64,000 nucleotides of DNA from Bdellovibrionales bacterium (GCA_016713585.1 JADJOV010000013.1:1-64000); one strand, 5' to 3'; positions 20,484 to 30,512 are shown, numbered from the stretch's first letter. Notes: generated by a model from the letters alone, not told the origin. Program-made: numbers and translations.

Positions 20484-21484
20484 CAAATTCCTTAGATAAA
20501 ATATTTCAGACTCAAAAAAAAGTTTTGGTCACTGGCGCTGCCGGATTCATTGCAAGCCGGGTTGTTGACCTTCTGCTCAGTCTTGGTGTTGAGGTCGTCG
20601 GGGTCGATAACCTCAATAACTATTACGATTTGCGACTCAAAAATTATCGTTTGAAGCAGCTTCAGGCTAGACCAGGTTTTTTGTTTCAGGAAATGGATAT
20701 TGAAAACCGCGGTGCTTTGACAGAGCTTTTTGATCAGCATCAGTTTGAGGTTGTGTATAATCTGGCAGCCCGAGCTGGCGTTCGCTACAGTATGGAGAAT
20801 CCCCACGTTTACATGACCACAAATGCAATTGGCTCCCTCAACCTCCTTGAGGAAATGAAACGAAAGGGAGTCAAAAAGTTTGTTTTGGCATCAACTTCTT
20901 CACTCTATGCTGGGCAAAAAATGCCTTTCACAGAGGACCTTGCGGTCAATACACCGATTTCCCCTTATGCAGCATCCAAAAAAGCGGCTGAGGTCATGGC
21001 GTATTCTTATCATTTTCTCTACGGAATTGATGTGTCGGTTGTTCGATATTTTACCGTTTTTGGTCCGGCAGGACGTCCAGATATGTGTATCTTCAGGTTC
21101 ATTAAATGGATTGATCAAGGTGAACGGCTTGAGGTTTTTGGAGATGGAGCCCAGTCCAGAGATTTCACCTATGTCGAGGATATTGCTCGGGGGACGATCT
21201 TGGCCTCACAGCAGGTGGGCTATGAGATCATCAATCTGGGTGGGGGTAAGAATCCTATCAGCCTCAATCAAGTCATTGGCGGAATTGAATCACGTTTAAA
21301 CAAAAAAGCAGAGATTGACCATCGGGTATTTCACCGAGCCGATAGTAAGGAAACTTGGGCAGACATTTCAAAAGCTGAGCGGCTTTTGGGTTGGATCCCA
21401 AAGGTCAGTTTCGATCAAGGTTTGGATTTGACACTGAAGTGGTACCTAGAAAATAAGGCCTGGGTGAAGGATGTTCAGCTTTAG
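20480..21484 (+). CDS. NAD-dependent sugar-nucleotide epimerase (UDP-uronate 4-epimerase-like)
   Basis: Extended SDR of 334 residues: VLVTGAAGFIA near the N-terminus, NLAARAGVRYSMENP, STSSLYAG, catalytic YAASKKAAE near 167, and VRYFTVFGPAGRPDM. These are typical of GalE/GAE/WbpP-type 4-epimerases. Coupled by ATGA overlap to the preceding dehydrogenase, it would convert the UDP-uronate made there to its C4 epimer (for example UDP-GalNAcA or UDP-GalA). The final usual Gly of GFIG is Ala here, a mild departure. Confidence 0.82.
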   Translation: MTNSLDKIFQTQKKVLVTGAAGFIASRVVDLLLSLGVEVVGVDNLNNYYDLRLKNYRLKQLQARPGFLFQEMDIENRGALTELFDQHQFEVVYNLAARAGVRYSMENPHVYMTTNAIGSLNLLEEMKRKGVKKFVLASTSSLYAGQKMPFTEDLAVNTPISPYAASKKAAEVMAYSYHFLYGIDVSVVRYFTVFGPAGRPDMCIFRFIKWIDQGERLEVFGDGAQSRDFTYVEDIARGTILASQQVGYEIINLGGGKNPISLNQVIGGIESRLNKKAEIDHRVFHRADSKETWADISKAERLLGWIPKVSFDQGLDLTLKWYLENKAWVKDVQL

Positions 21485-21496
21485 GGGACCTGTGCA

Positions 21497-22741
21497 ATGG
21501 GAATAAGTTTTTCAAGGCGAGCAAGAAAATTCCTGATGGTTTTATTGTTTATTGTTGGGGCGTCTTCCGTCCTTCTAGCGCAGCAGAAAAGTGCCATTGA
21601 AGTTATGTGTGACGTTGCAGATAAGCTTAAAAAGGTTGTTTCTAAGTCAGGCTTCAAATCCTGTGAAACACCTAAGGCCGAAGTGCCACCAATTAAAAAG
21701 ATTGAGCCTGTTTACGAAACTTGTACGAGAGAGAATCGCTATATTGAAGATACCAGCGCATTGAAGCCTCTAGAGCCTGTTTCTTCTTCGGCAGCTGGTC
21801 AGGCCGAAGAAAGATTATCTGCGCTCTGTATTTTGGAGGCCCAAAAAAGCATGATGAAGGATACCAGAAGTTTTGCAAAATGTAGTAAAAATGATTTAAG
21901 ACCCAAAGAGGACTATGGAAAGCCCTGTGCTTCAGAAGCATATCACAAGTATGTTGAGCGGGCCTTTCAAGCCGTTGTTCACTGCTTTGGAGTTCCACCA
22001 AAGCAAATGGCGGCAATATTAACCCACGAGTCTGGATTTCATATAAATGCTCAACAAAATGGGCAGGGCTCGGGAATCAGCCAAATGGTCGGTGACGTGA
22101 TTTCCGGGGTTAACAAAGAGCATTTTAAACATTATCAGACGAAGGTCAACGGGTTCCAGGCCTGTTCACAGCTCGCGCCATTTATGGAAAGGCCAATGGA
22201 TCCAGCTTATGGAAAACGATGTGTTGCACTTTGGCCACCAGAAAACCCTGTCAAGAATTTGATCTATGGGGCGATGCTCTATGAAACTAACGCAAAGATG
22301 ATCGATAGAAGAATAGAAAGATCGAGAGCTAGGCTCCAACAGGTCATGAGCGATGTGGAGTATCAGGCCCTCGTCGATTCTATTAAGATTCTCAGTCATA
22401 ATGAGTGTCCCATGAAAATAATGACAACCCTTGAGCGATTTATTAAAAAAAAAGATCGATCTTTGAAGGCTAGTGATTTTAAAATCAAGCCATATGAAGG
22501 AAAAGGTGAGGCGTATTTTCTGCCTGGGTCATTTTTAGAGTTTCTTCGTGCGTACCATCCTGTGCCAGGTGCCGATGGCGAAAAGAGGAAACCTGAGGCG
22601 GGGCAAGATAGAAAAATGTCGAGACGCTCTGTTATCGCAAGTTATCTGCCAAAGATTTTTAGAGACATGGAAGAAGTTGAAGCTTTAACTGGAGGCCAAT
22701 CGTGTATAACACCGGGTTTAAGAAAATTATACTACCCCTGA
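21497..22741 (+). CDS. Secreted lytic-transglycosylase-like (SLT/lysozyme-fold) protein
   Basis: The product begins with a membrane anchor or signal peptide (KFLMVLLFIVGASSVLLAQQ, about 12-31). Around residues 165-205 it shows the lysozyme-like active site: AAILTHESGFHINAQQN, with Glu in HESGF as the likely acid, then GSGISQMV, the usual GxxQM element. Five or more cysteines in the N-terminal part suggest disulfides. At 414 residues it is longer than a bare SLT domain; the C-terminal 180 residues are alpha-helical with no family I know. It probably cleaves peptidoglycan in the periplasm. The end overlaps the next gene by 40 bp. Confidence 0.7.
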   Translation: MGISFSRRARKFLMVLLFIVGASSVLLAQQKSAIEVMCDVADKLKKVVSKSGFKSCETPKAEVPPIKKIEPVYETCTRENRYIEDTSALKPLEPVSSSAAGQAEERLSALCILEAQKSMMKDTRSFAKCSKNDLRPKEDYGKPCASEAYHKYVERAFQAVVHCFGVPPKQMAAILTHESGFHINAQQNGQGSGISQMVGDVISGVNKEHFKHYQTKVNGFQACSQLAPFMERPMDPAYGKRCVALWPPENPVKNLIYGAMLYETNAKMIDRRIERSRARLQQVMSDVEYQALVDSIKILSHNECPMKIMTTLERFIKKKDRSLKASDFKIKPYEGKGEAYFLPGSFLEFLRAYHPVPGADGEKRKPEAGQDRKMSRRSVIASYLPKIFRDMEEVEALTGGQSCITPGLRKLYYP

Positions 22742-23136
22742 TGATATTACTTTCACTGGTTTCGGTTGGTCACGCGGCTTCTTTCGGGAGCGACTTGACA
22801 GAGATTGGTGATCAGGTTGAACAGGCGTTGAGGACAAACAAAACCATGCCGCCCGACAGAGCAAAAATTTTACTTGAAGCGCAGAATAGGCTGAAGAAAT
22901 TTATGGTCGAAAAAGCTGCAGACGATGAAGCGATGATTCAGTTTGAGAGCTTAAAAAGTGTTCTTGAGATTATTGATCTGGGGCTGAAGCAAAAGAAAGA
23001 CTGTGAAAGTATTCGTGCTCAAATGGTTTTGGAGTACGGAGACCGTGTCGAAGACCTGAAGGATTCTTCCAAATTTTTTCTAATTGGATTGAGAATTTTA
23101 GATCAAGTTTGCACTGAGTTTGGGGAAAAAAAATAA
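22702..23136 (+). CDS. Small secreted helical protein, unknown
   Basis: The 144-residue product has a signal peptide (FKKIILPLMILLSLVSVGHA, cleavage after about residue 25) and a mature part made almost entirely of helix, with two cysteines (KDCESI and DQVCTEF). I recognise no family. Its start lies 40 bp inside the transglycosylase-like gene, so the two are likely translated from one mRNA and may act together in the periplasm. Confidence 0.55.
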   Translation: MYNTGFKKIILPLMILLSLVSVGHAASFGSDLTEIGDQVEQALRTNKTMPPDRAKILLEAQNRLKKFMVEKAADDEAMIQFESLKSVLEIIDLGLKQKKDCESIRAQMVLEYGDRVEDLKDSSKFFLIGLRILDQVCTEFGEKK

Positions 23137-23138
23137 CT

Positions 23139-24672
23139 ATGCGAAGCGTTTTAGTGGTTGATGATCAGAAATACGTTTGGCTGCATTTCAGGAAGCAGAG
23201 AAATTGTTTAAAAAGATGCATCGAATTGAGAGCGATCTTGATTCTTTTCAAAGTCAGGACCAGCGACGATTTGAAGCGTGGTCGTCTCTGACCTTTCGTG
23301 AGATCAACAATCAGGTGTTGGAGGCCCAAGCAAAAATGTATCGCCTCCATCAAATTCATAACTGGATGGTTGCGTTGAGTCGTATGAAGAAGATCTCCGC
23401 GACCAAGGCTTTTCGGCAAATTAAAAAAGAAGAGAATCGATATAGTCAATGCAGTGAGGCCGAAAAACGGGCCATCGATGAGGCAAGAAGAAAGCGAGAA
23501 GACTTTATTCGAGATGAGCTTCTGAAGGAAAATCGACGAGACGATTTTGATTCGATGGACGAGAGTTTTGATTCTTCCTACGCAGAAGAAATTGACTCTG
23601 ATCAGGACCGGTCGGAACAGGCTGATGAGGATCAATTTTGGGAATTCGATAGGCCCCAAGGTCCGCCACGAAGTAAGGAAGAGGAGCGAGTTTTTCGACA
23701 CATCTTGGGCATGAGCGAAGAGGAGTTGAATGATATTTGTGAAGATCTTGAAGAAGTGTTTTTTCTTTTCGATCTTGTCGGGCGTCTTCAAAGGTCGCTT
23801 CGTGAGATGTTGCCGATGCTACGAATTTGGGTGAGTCTTCCAAAGCGACAGCAGGGACCTTTTGCTAAGAAATTCAGGCGGGTTCATGGTGCACCAATTG
23901 AACCATTGATCTCCGAGTTGATGAGAATTCGGGATGATCTAGCTAGGACTGAGCGCAAGTTTGCCAGCAGAGGGCGATCAAGCAAAAGCAAAGAGGCCAA
24001 GGATGGGACGACTTTTCGTCAGTTGACGCCGAAAGTTCAAGGACTATGGATCAAGAAGGTTTGTTTGATGAAATTTCAAATGCGGATTCAAATGCAAATC
24101 CGAATTCAATAAATTATATTTCTGAACAGGAACAGCTCAAGATGATTTATCGAAAATTGGTTCGGCGACTGCATCCAGATATGCAGAATCAAAACCAGGG
24201 CCATGTTCAGAACCAGAGTCATGGTCAGAACCAGAACCAAAATCAGAGCCAAAATGCAAAAGAAAAGAAGAATCCTAACGATCGCCATAAAAAAGAATCC
24301 GCAGAGAAGAAGCAAGAAGTTGAAAGTGCTTGGCGAAAGCAAATGTGGGGTCGGGTTCAGGAGTGCTACAAGGATAAAGATCTAAAAGGTCTAACAAAAC
24401 TATTTCAGATGACCCTCCTTCGGACGGGAGCTTTAAGAGATTTAACTCTGACCGAAATTGAAGAAAGCGCAAATTGGTTGAGACAGGAGCTGGCCATTCT
24501 TCAGGGGCAAGCTGCCGCATTCAAGAAAATGCCGGCATGGGGATTTTCGAGGAAGAAAGACTTAGCCCCCCTGATTCGTAAGATTGAGAAATCCTATCAG
24601 AAAGATTTGAAGGCTATACTTCTTGAAATTAAAGACCTTGAATACCAGCATTTTATTCTTGAGCATTGCTAG
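23139..24672 (+). CDS. Coiled-coil protein with C-terminal J-domain-like segment, frameshifted
   Basis: An ATG at 23139 reads MRSVLVVDDQKY, then a shift near 23175 gives RLAAFQEAEKLFKKMHRI and a long acidic coiled-coil region (DDFDSMDESFDSSYAEEIDSDQD). A second shift near 24030-24050 leads to EQLKMIYRKLVRRLHPDM, which has the YRKL...HPD helix-loop of a J domain, the part that stimulates DnaK-type chaperones. Straight after HPD comes a Gln/Asn-rich low-complexity insert (about 24181-24260), then charged helices to the end. The product is about 500 residues and cytoplasmic. I infer one gene rather than two because neither fragment is complete. Client and role unknown. Confidence 0.6.
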
Positions 24673-24717
24673 GAAACCAAGGTCTGGATCACGCGGATCA
24701 TTATGCAGTCGTTTATT

Positions 24718-25669
24718 CTATTTGGCCCCAGAGCATTTCTTACTGAAGCGAGACTTTTCGGATTCGGATTCGGATTCGTAACTCTTGCTTGTCGCCAACG
24801 CTGAAATCCATTTCGAAATTGGGTTTATATCGCTGTGCAAGCGCCAAGCGTCAAAGCAAAGGTTTTCAGGTTCACTATGCCTAGAACGAGAACCCCAATT
24901 CGCAATGAACCAGTTCCTATCACCCAAGCCCAAATTTATACCCAAGCGCCTGCAAACCCTATTAGAGATTTGCTCAAGCTTTTCCTGGAGATGACTGGAA
25001 ACGCTGTGGAAGGAGACAACCACGTTTGATATGTTGTAATCCTTTTCTTCGATTTCTCTGTAGAATTGACATTGGACTTCCGCTTGCACATTTCTGATCC
25101 GACAAGCTCAACCGGTTTGAAGAGTAGTAGCGAAGGAGTTCATGGACATATAGAAATGAAACCTGAGCTGTACCAGTTTGTCCAAGTTCGGCCAGACCAG
25201 CATCATCCTTGTAAAAAACTCTTTCAGGAATAAAAGTTATTATTTGCTTGAGACTCGATTTATCACAGTTTTCTGGAATATTGAGCCCAAGTTGAATTGG
25301 CAAATGTTCAGAGGTTTTTAAGGAGTATGGTAGGGCCTTCCATCCTGTGGGATCAAATTGATTTGATTTGTCGATTCCAACAGAGGTTCTTAATACAATA
25401 TCAAACCCAGATTCAAATATATCTTTGACCTTGTTAAGATGCTCAAGTGCGTTGTTGTTGTAGACATACGGGGAACCATCTGAGTCTTTCATGAGCGCGT
25501 AGTCTAAAAAATACCAACCATCGACCGGAAACTGGGAGCCGGATTTTGTACATCTAATTGAAGAGCCGCCGCCAGTGCCAGAACCACCGGCTTCCGCCAC
25601 GCAAAAAACTGTGCTAACTGTCAACAGGATTGACAGACCCAAAGGTCTTAAACTCACCAAGTTACTCAT
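24718..25669 (-). CDS. Secreted protein of unknown function, frameshifted
   Basis: The signal peptide is clear (LSILLTVSTVFCVAEA, cleavage at about residue 27, then GGSGTGGGSSIRC). The mature part contains FPVDGWYFLDYALMKD and an LYVHELLRYYSS segment that recalls the conserved VHE-x-L-x-R motif of secreted proteins common in Bdellovibrio-like genomes. The frame changes near 25090; sequence continues as VQCQFYREIEEKDYNISNV to about 24720, ending in a repeat of Ser-Glu dipeptides encoded by a gaatcc-type hexamer repeat. Function not recognised. It is divergent from the TIGR02147 regulator at 25833. Confidence 0.5.
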
Positions 25670-25832
25670 AGAATCTCCTTTTTTTTAAATCCTCAATTGT
25701 GTACTTACAAAACTGGGCCGAGATGGAAAATAACGCACAACAACAATAGATTCCAGATCATCCTAGTGAAAATGGCTCAATATTACTGACTTCCTGGTCA
25801 TGTTAGTTCTGTAACCATCCGATTAGTTAAGC

Positions 25833-26645
25833 ATGAGTGTCTTCAAGTACAACGAAGTGAGAGGCTATTTAAAGCACTATATTTCTGGGCTTCCAAAGAA
25901 CGGAAGGGGTGAGATTTCGCGGATCGCTGAGCATTTGGGGGTGAGTCCGACCTTAGTGAGTCATATGCTTGCCGGCGATAAATGGTTAACCCCAGAACAA
26001 GGGCATGAACTGGTCTTATATTTGGGTCTGGTGGGAATAGAGGCCGACTATTTTGCACTCTTAATTCAATTTGAAAGGGCTGGAACTTCGAGTTTGAAAA
26101 AATATTGGAAGTCGAAAATGGAGGTTCTAAAAGAGCAGCATTTAAAGCTTTCAAATAGACTACCTACAGATCGCCAGTTGAGTCATGAAACAAGGGCAAT
26201 ATTCTATTCATCGCCCCTGTATATGATGATTCGTCTCTATACCTCTGTTGGATCCAATGGGAAGACTGCAATCGAGATTGCTCAGCGCTTTGGATTGTCA
26301 GTCACAAAGTGCACAGAAGCCATAAAGTTTCTAGTTGATTGTGGATTGTGTGAAGAGCGTGAGGGAAGGTATCTTATGGGTCAACAAAAAATTCACTTAG
26401 AAAAGAGCTCTCCGTATTTGTTGCGTTTTCAAACAGACTGGCGAATGAAGGCAATAAACAGAGGAGAGGATCTTGCGGATTCCGAACTGATGTTCACCGC
26501 TCCCGTTTCTCTATCTAAAGAGGATTTTGAGAGTCTCCGAGAGCGCACAATAGAATTTATCAAACAATTTCTGGACACTGTTCATGCCTCGCCAGCTGAT
26601 GAAATTGCCTGCCTAAATCTTGATTTCTTTTGGGTGAAAAAGTGA
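25833..26645 (+). CDS. TIGR02147-family (DUF4423) probable transcriptional regulator
   Basis: The 270-residue product begins with a helix-turn-helix (GEISRIAEHLGVSPTLVSHMLAGDKWLT, about 24-52), followed by LTPEQGHELVLYLGL and the DYFALLIQFERAGTSSLKKYW segment that is typical of TIGR02147 proteins. The second half has another winged-helix-like part (TAIEIAQRFGLSVTKCTEAIKFLVDCGL). This family is largely confined to Fibrobacteres and Bdellovibrio-like bacteria, where it is expanded. Ligand and targets are unknown. It is divergent from the secreted protein at 24718-25669, a possible target through the 164-bp gap between them. Confidence 0.75.
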   Translation: MSVFKYNEVRGYLKHYISGLPKNGRGEISRIAEHLGVSPTLVSHMLAGDKWLTPEQGHELVLYLGLVGIEADYFALLIQFERAGTSSLKKYWKSKMEVLKEQHLKLSNRLPTDRQLSHETRAIFYSSPLYMMIRLYTSVGSNGKTAIEIAQRFGLSVTKCTEAIKFLVDCGLCEEREGRYLMGQQKIHLEKSSPYLLRFQTDWRMKAINRGEDLADSELMFTAPVSLSKEDFESLRERTIEFIKQFLDTVHASPADEIACLNLDFFWVKK

Positions 26646-26659
26646 AGTCTTTTCCAAGC

Positions 26660-27997
26660 TCAAGTCTCTTGTGGGATTCGTCTCTTGAGTAGGTGAATCC
26701 ACATCATCATGACAAAAATGACTTGAATACTTCCACCATAGATTAGGACGGAGTTCGCTATAGCCTACAAAGCTATTGTCAAAAACTGACTGGCGATGAG
26801 GACAAAAAGCAAATTTTCATTCCCAAAGAGGGGACGTTTTGCGATTGTCATGAAAAAATAAATCAAAGCGACAAACCACAGACCTGCAAATAGATTATCG
26901 AGAATAAACTGAACCCAGAAATAAAGCCAAGAAGGGCGATCGCGGTGTTCAATTGGGTAATAATTGAAGCTCGCCCGTCCATCAATTAAGCTTGAAAGAT
27001 TTCGAAGAGCTGCTTTGATATATCCGAGAAAACGTCGAGAAAGCAGCTCCTGATTGACGAGGACTAGATTAGTGTACAGATCTTTTCCAGGATTCATTTC
27101 TTGCCATTGCTCAAAGAGCAAATACTGGGAGCCCCTCTTGTTTGGATCGAGGTTTATGATTTTATTGGCAGCACCAAAGGCCTTAAGCTCTGGTGAGGTC
27201 TCCGGCTTTTCTGCTTCCTCAAGGAGCACTCCCTGAGCCATATAATTAGCAAAGATCTGATGTTGAGCGATGTCGGAGATTCCAACATGTCCCAAGCGAG
27301 GGCGATTCCAAAAGGCATAGCCAACGATACTTCCGCCATACAGAACAAGACAAAGCAGTGCCAAAAGGACATTGCGAGTGCTCTTGAAGGCTTCGTTTTG
27401 CGTAAATTTTCTAAAAAATATTTCTAGAATTAGAAAAATTGAAGTCGCAACGGGAACCAGGATAAAGCTCGGTCGCAAAAAAAATAGAAGAATAGGAAAG
27501 ACGAGAAAGCTCAGGATTAGTAAAATTTTTTGTGTCAGTCCTGGCGATGAAGCGCGAAAAGCCAAAATCGTTAGGAAGTAGAATAAGAAAAAACTGATTC
27601 CAAGACTCTCAGTTAAAATGGTCGGTGAGAACTGAACAAACTCAAAATTTGTTGCAAAGTAAAGACTCCCTCCCCATAAAAAGAGACTGTAAGCGTTTGT
27701 TGATGTCTTCAACATGGTCTGTAAGATCAGGCGCAAGGCCAGGTGAAAAACAACCACAGCAAGAGCAAAGACGACAACTTGAAAAAGCGCGGTGAAATAG
27801 ATGCTGCCGAACAAGGACAAAATCAAGGGATAAAGGGGAGTGCGTTGCGGGTGCCACGATAAATATGTCCCACTATCGGGAAACGTCGTTGGAAATGGAC
27901 CTGGGGCAAAAAGAACAGCTTGATGAATTAAACTCAATAAAAAATAAAACCAGGGCTTGTTCAGAAGAAAGGTTAGGTTTTTAATGTTGCACTCCAT
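26660..27997 (-). CDS. Polytopic membrane protein with an in-frame TAG near the C-terminus
   Basis: About ten membrane helices lie between the N-terminus (WFYFLLSLIHQAVLFAPG) and FLIASQFLTIAL. The loop after the first helix contains FPDSGTYLSWHPQRTPLYP, reminiscent of GT-C family membrane glycosyltransferases. The frame is closed by TAG at 26765-26767, but the same frame continues as AIANSVLIYGGSIQVIFVMM and ends with IHLLKRRIPQET before a TGA at 26660; this is a complete last helix with a basic end. I annotate the longer form. The start overlaps the sugar transferase gene by 17 bp, so the two are coupled. Confidence 0.6.
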
Positions 27998-28544
27998 CTG
28001 CGCGAAAAACCTTGTAGGCTGTCATGGCGATGATTTTCAAATCAAGCCAAAATGAATAGTTTTTGGCATAAAAATAATCGAATTCAACCTTGACTGGGAT
28101 TGGAAGCTCATCTCGACCGTTGACTTGAGCCCACCCGGTAATGCCCGGTCGCAAATGGCTCAAGCCCCGCTCAGTTCTGAGCTTGACAAGATCATCTTGA
28201 TTAAAGAGCGCCGGGCGTGGACCCACAAAACTCATGTCACCTGAGAGTACGGAATAGAGTTGTGGAAGCTCGTCCAAACTTGTTTTCCGAATAAAAGCTC
28301 CGATAGAAGTTAAATAAATTTCTGGATTGCTCATGAGGTGAGTCGCTACTTGAGGTGTCGAGATCTTCATCGAGCGAAATTTCGGCATTAAAAAGATTTT
28401 GTTGTTTCTGCCAATCCGCTTTGACCAATGTAAAATTGGACCTTCGGAAGTCAGCCTGACCGCCACCGCAATTGCCAATAGCGGAACCGCCAAAAGCACA
28501 AGAAGTCCGATTCCAAGAAGAAGATCAAAGGTTCTTTTCATCAT
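27981..28544 (-). CDS. Initiating sugar-phosphate transferase (PglC/WcaJ family)
   Basis: Monotopic phosphoglycosyl transferase that moves a sugar-phosphate onto undecaprenyl phosphate to begin a glycan. Diagnostic elements: an N-terminal re-entrant hydrophobic helix (FDLLLGIGLLVLLAVPLLAI), PKFRSMK, the catalytic DE pair in KTSLDELPQLYSVLSGDMSF, VGPRP, and RPGITGWAQVNGRDE. The length of 187 residues is the short PglC-like form without the FlaA1-type N-terminal domain. Codons run into the following membrane protein, while the FlaA1/WbpM-like gene is divergent at 28643, making a compact envelope-sugar group. Confidence 0.88.
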   Translation of the reverse strand: MMKRTFDLLLGIGLLVLLAVPLLAIAVAVRLTSEGPILHWSKRIGRNNKIFLMPKFRSMKISTPQVATHLMSNPEIYLTSIGAFIRKTSLDELPQLYSVLSGDMSFVGPRPALFNQDDLVKLRTERGLSHLRPGITGWAQVNGRDELPIPVKVEFDYFYAKNYSFWLDLKIIAMTAYKVFRADGVQH

Positions 28545-28642
28545 TTGTTTTTTTGACCAAGATTTGGGACTTAATGCAATGTTTAACTTAAGTCTTGGGC
28601 CAATTTGTTGAAGTGAGGGCAGCGGTATGTCATGATAAGCGC

Positions 28643-30512
28643 ATGTTTTCTAGCATTGCAGAGTTCCCGCGAAAAATTAAAATTCTCATGATGCTCCTTT
28701 GTGATGTGGTGCTTCTGCCTCTGGCCCTCTGGTCTGCTGTCGCATTACGTCTTGGAACTTTCACGCCTGACGTGAGTCAATTTTGGTGGGTTTTTCTAAT
28801 CATTCCGTTTGTGACCGTCCCTGTTTTTATTCGCTTCGGACTCTACCGAGCAGTTGTGCGATATATGGATGACAAGATTATCTATACAGTCATCTATGGT
28901 GTATCCACCTCAGTGTTAATGCTGATGGCGGTTGTGGTGATGGCAAAGTTGGTCGCTCTTCCTCGCTCGTCGATAATCATTTTCTGGGTAACCGCCATTG
29001 CTTATATAGCAGCAAGTCGATTTGTCGCGAGGGGTTTAATTCGAACCTTTGAAACGCGAAAGGATCGCAAACACAATGTGGCGATCTACGGTGCTGGACA
29101 GGCTGGTCGGCAGACAGCGCTGGCTCTTAGCTCGGGCCGTGATTTTCGGCCCGTGGCTTTCTTTGATGACAATAAGGATTTGCAGGGAGCAACCCTTGCA
29201 GGTCTTCGTGTTTACAATCCAAAAGATGCGCTTAAGATCATGGAGCAAAAAGCTTGCACTCAACTTTTGCTTGCAATGCCGTCTTCCTCTCGAGCCGTTC
29301 GAGCGGAAATCATTAGGCGATTTGAAGGAAAAGACATTGTCTTAAAGATTCTTCCTGGTCTTGGTGATTTAGTTGATGGAAAGGTCCGCGTCGAGGATAT
29401 TCGCGAGGTCGGTGTTGAAGATCTTCTGGGTCGAGATCCAGTGCCACCATTTGCTGATTTGATTTCTTCATGTATTGCGGGTCGGGTCGTTTTGGTGACT
29501 GGAGCTGGCGGGTCTATCGGGTCTGAACTTTGTCGTCAAATTTTGTTAAATTTGCCAACTAAGCTTGTTCTCTATGAACGGAATGAGTATTCGCTTTATA
29601 GAATAGAAATGGAATTAACTCGCCTTTATCCGAGTCATCAGATTGTTAGCGTCCTGGGAGATGTCCTTGACCAAGAGCATCTTCAAAAGATTATGGAAAA
29701 GCATCGCGTTCAAACTGTCTATCATGCGGCGGCCTACAAGCATGTGCCACTGGTCGAAAACAATGCGGATGCTGGAATCTTGAACAATGTTTTGGAACTT
29801 AGCAGGCTGCGAAGGCAGCGCTCAGTCAAGGGGTTGAAAATTTTGTTTTGATTTCGACCGATAAAGCTGTGCGACCAACTAATGTGATGGGCGCCAGTAA
29901 AAGGCTTGCGGAGTTAGTTCTCCAAGATTTATCTAAGCAACCGGGGCAGACGCGTTTTAGTATGGTTCGATTTGGAAACGTTTTGGGATCTTCAGGCTCT
30001 GTTGTTCCTTTGTTCAAGGAACAGATTAAGGCCGGAGGGCCGGTGACAGTGACCCATCCTGAGGTGACTAGGTTTTTTATGACAATTCCAGAAGCTGCTC
30101 AGTTGGTACTGCAGGCGGGATCTATGGGCAAAGGCGGAGACGTCTTCGTTCTTGATATGGGCGAACCGGTAAAAATTGTCGAGCTTGCTCGAAAAATGAT
30201 TGAGCTCAGTGGGTTTTCAGTCAAGGCTTCTGCATCGGATGTGGGTGATATTGAAATTGAGTTCGTGGGACTCAGGCCTGGTGAAAAGCTTTATGAGGAG
30301 CTACTGATTGGCCAGAATGTTACCTGGACTAAGCACCCTCGGATAATGCGAGCTGAAGAGGATAGTTTGGACCCAAAATTTCTGGACGAGAATTTGAAGA
30401 TTCTAAAGTAGCCTGTCGTCGTGCAGACTCTACTGTGATTCGACAAGTACTTATGAATCTCGTCAAAGAATATAAACCTGAGGCTTCGGCGGTTTACGGT
30501 ATTGTAGAATGA
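28643..30512 (+). CDS. FlaA1/WbpM/CapD-like membrane-bound nucleotide-sugar dehydratase, frameshifted
   Basis: Starts at ATG 28643 with four membrane helices (28690-29030), a first nucleotide-binding motif AIYGAGQAGRQ, and the catalytic SDR domain with VTGAGGSIGSEL, AAAYKHVPLVE and STDKAVRPTNVMGASKR. The class usually makes UDP-4-keto-6-deoxy sugars (4,6-dehydratase). The frame breaks twice between 29790 and 29850: after GILNNV the expected FGT and then KAALSQGVENFVLIS lie in other frames. It also breaks at about 30408, where CRRADSTVIRQVLMNLVKEY continues to a TGA at 30510-30512. Corrected length is about 620 residues, normal for WbpM. It probably supplies the sugar for the PglC-like transferase. 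Confidence 0.85.

Noticed and set aside
23139..23175. A response-regulator N-terminus (MRSVLVVDD) before the coiled-coil gene
   Set aside because: Only the first nine residues resemble a receiver domain; the sequence then leads into the coiled coil after one indel and no phosphorylation-site Asp or Lys follows.
24700..25100. Separate plus-strand genes in 24785-25029
   Set aside because: These open frames lie opposite the minus-strand secreted protein, have no ribosome sites and no recognisable protein features.
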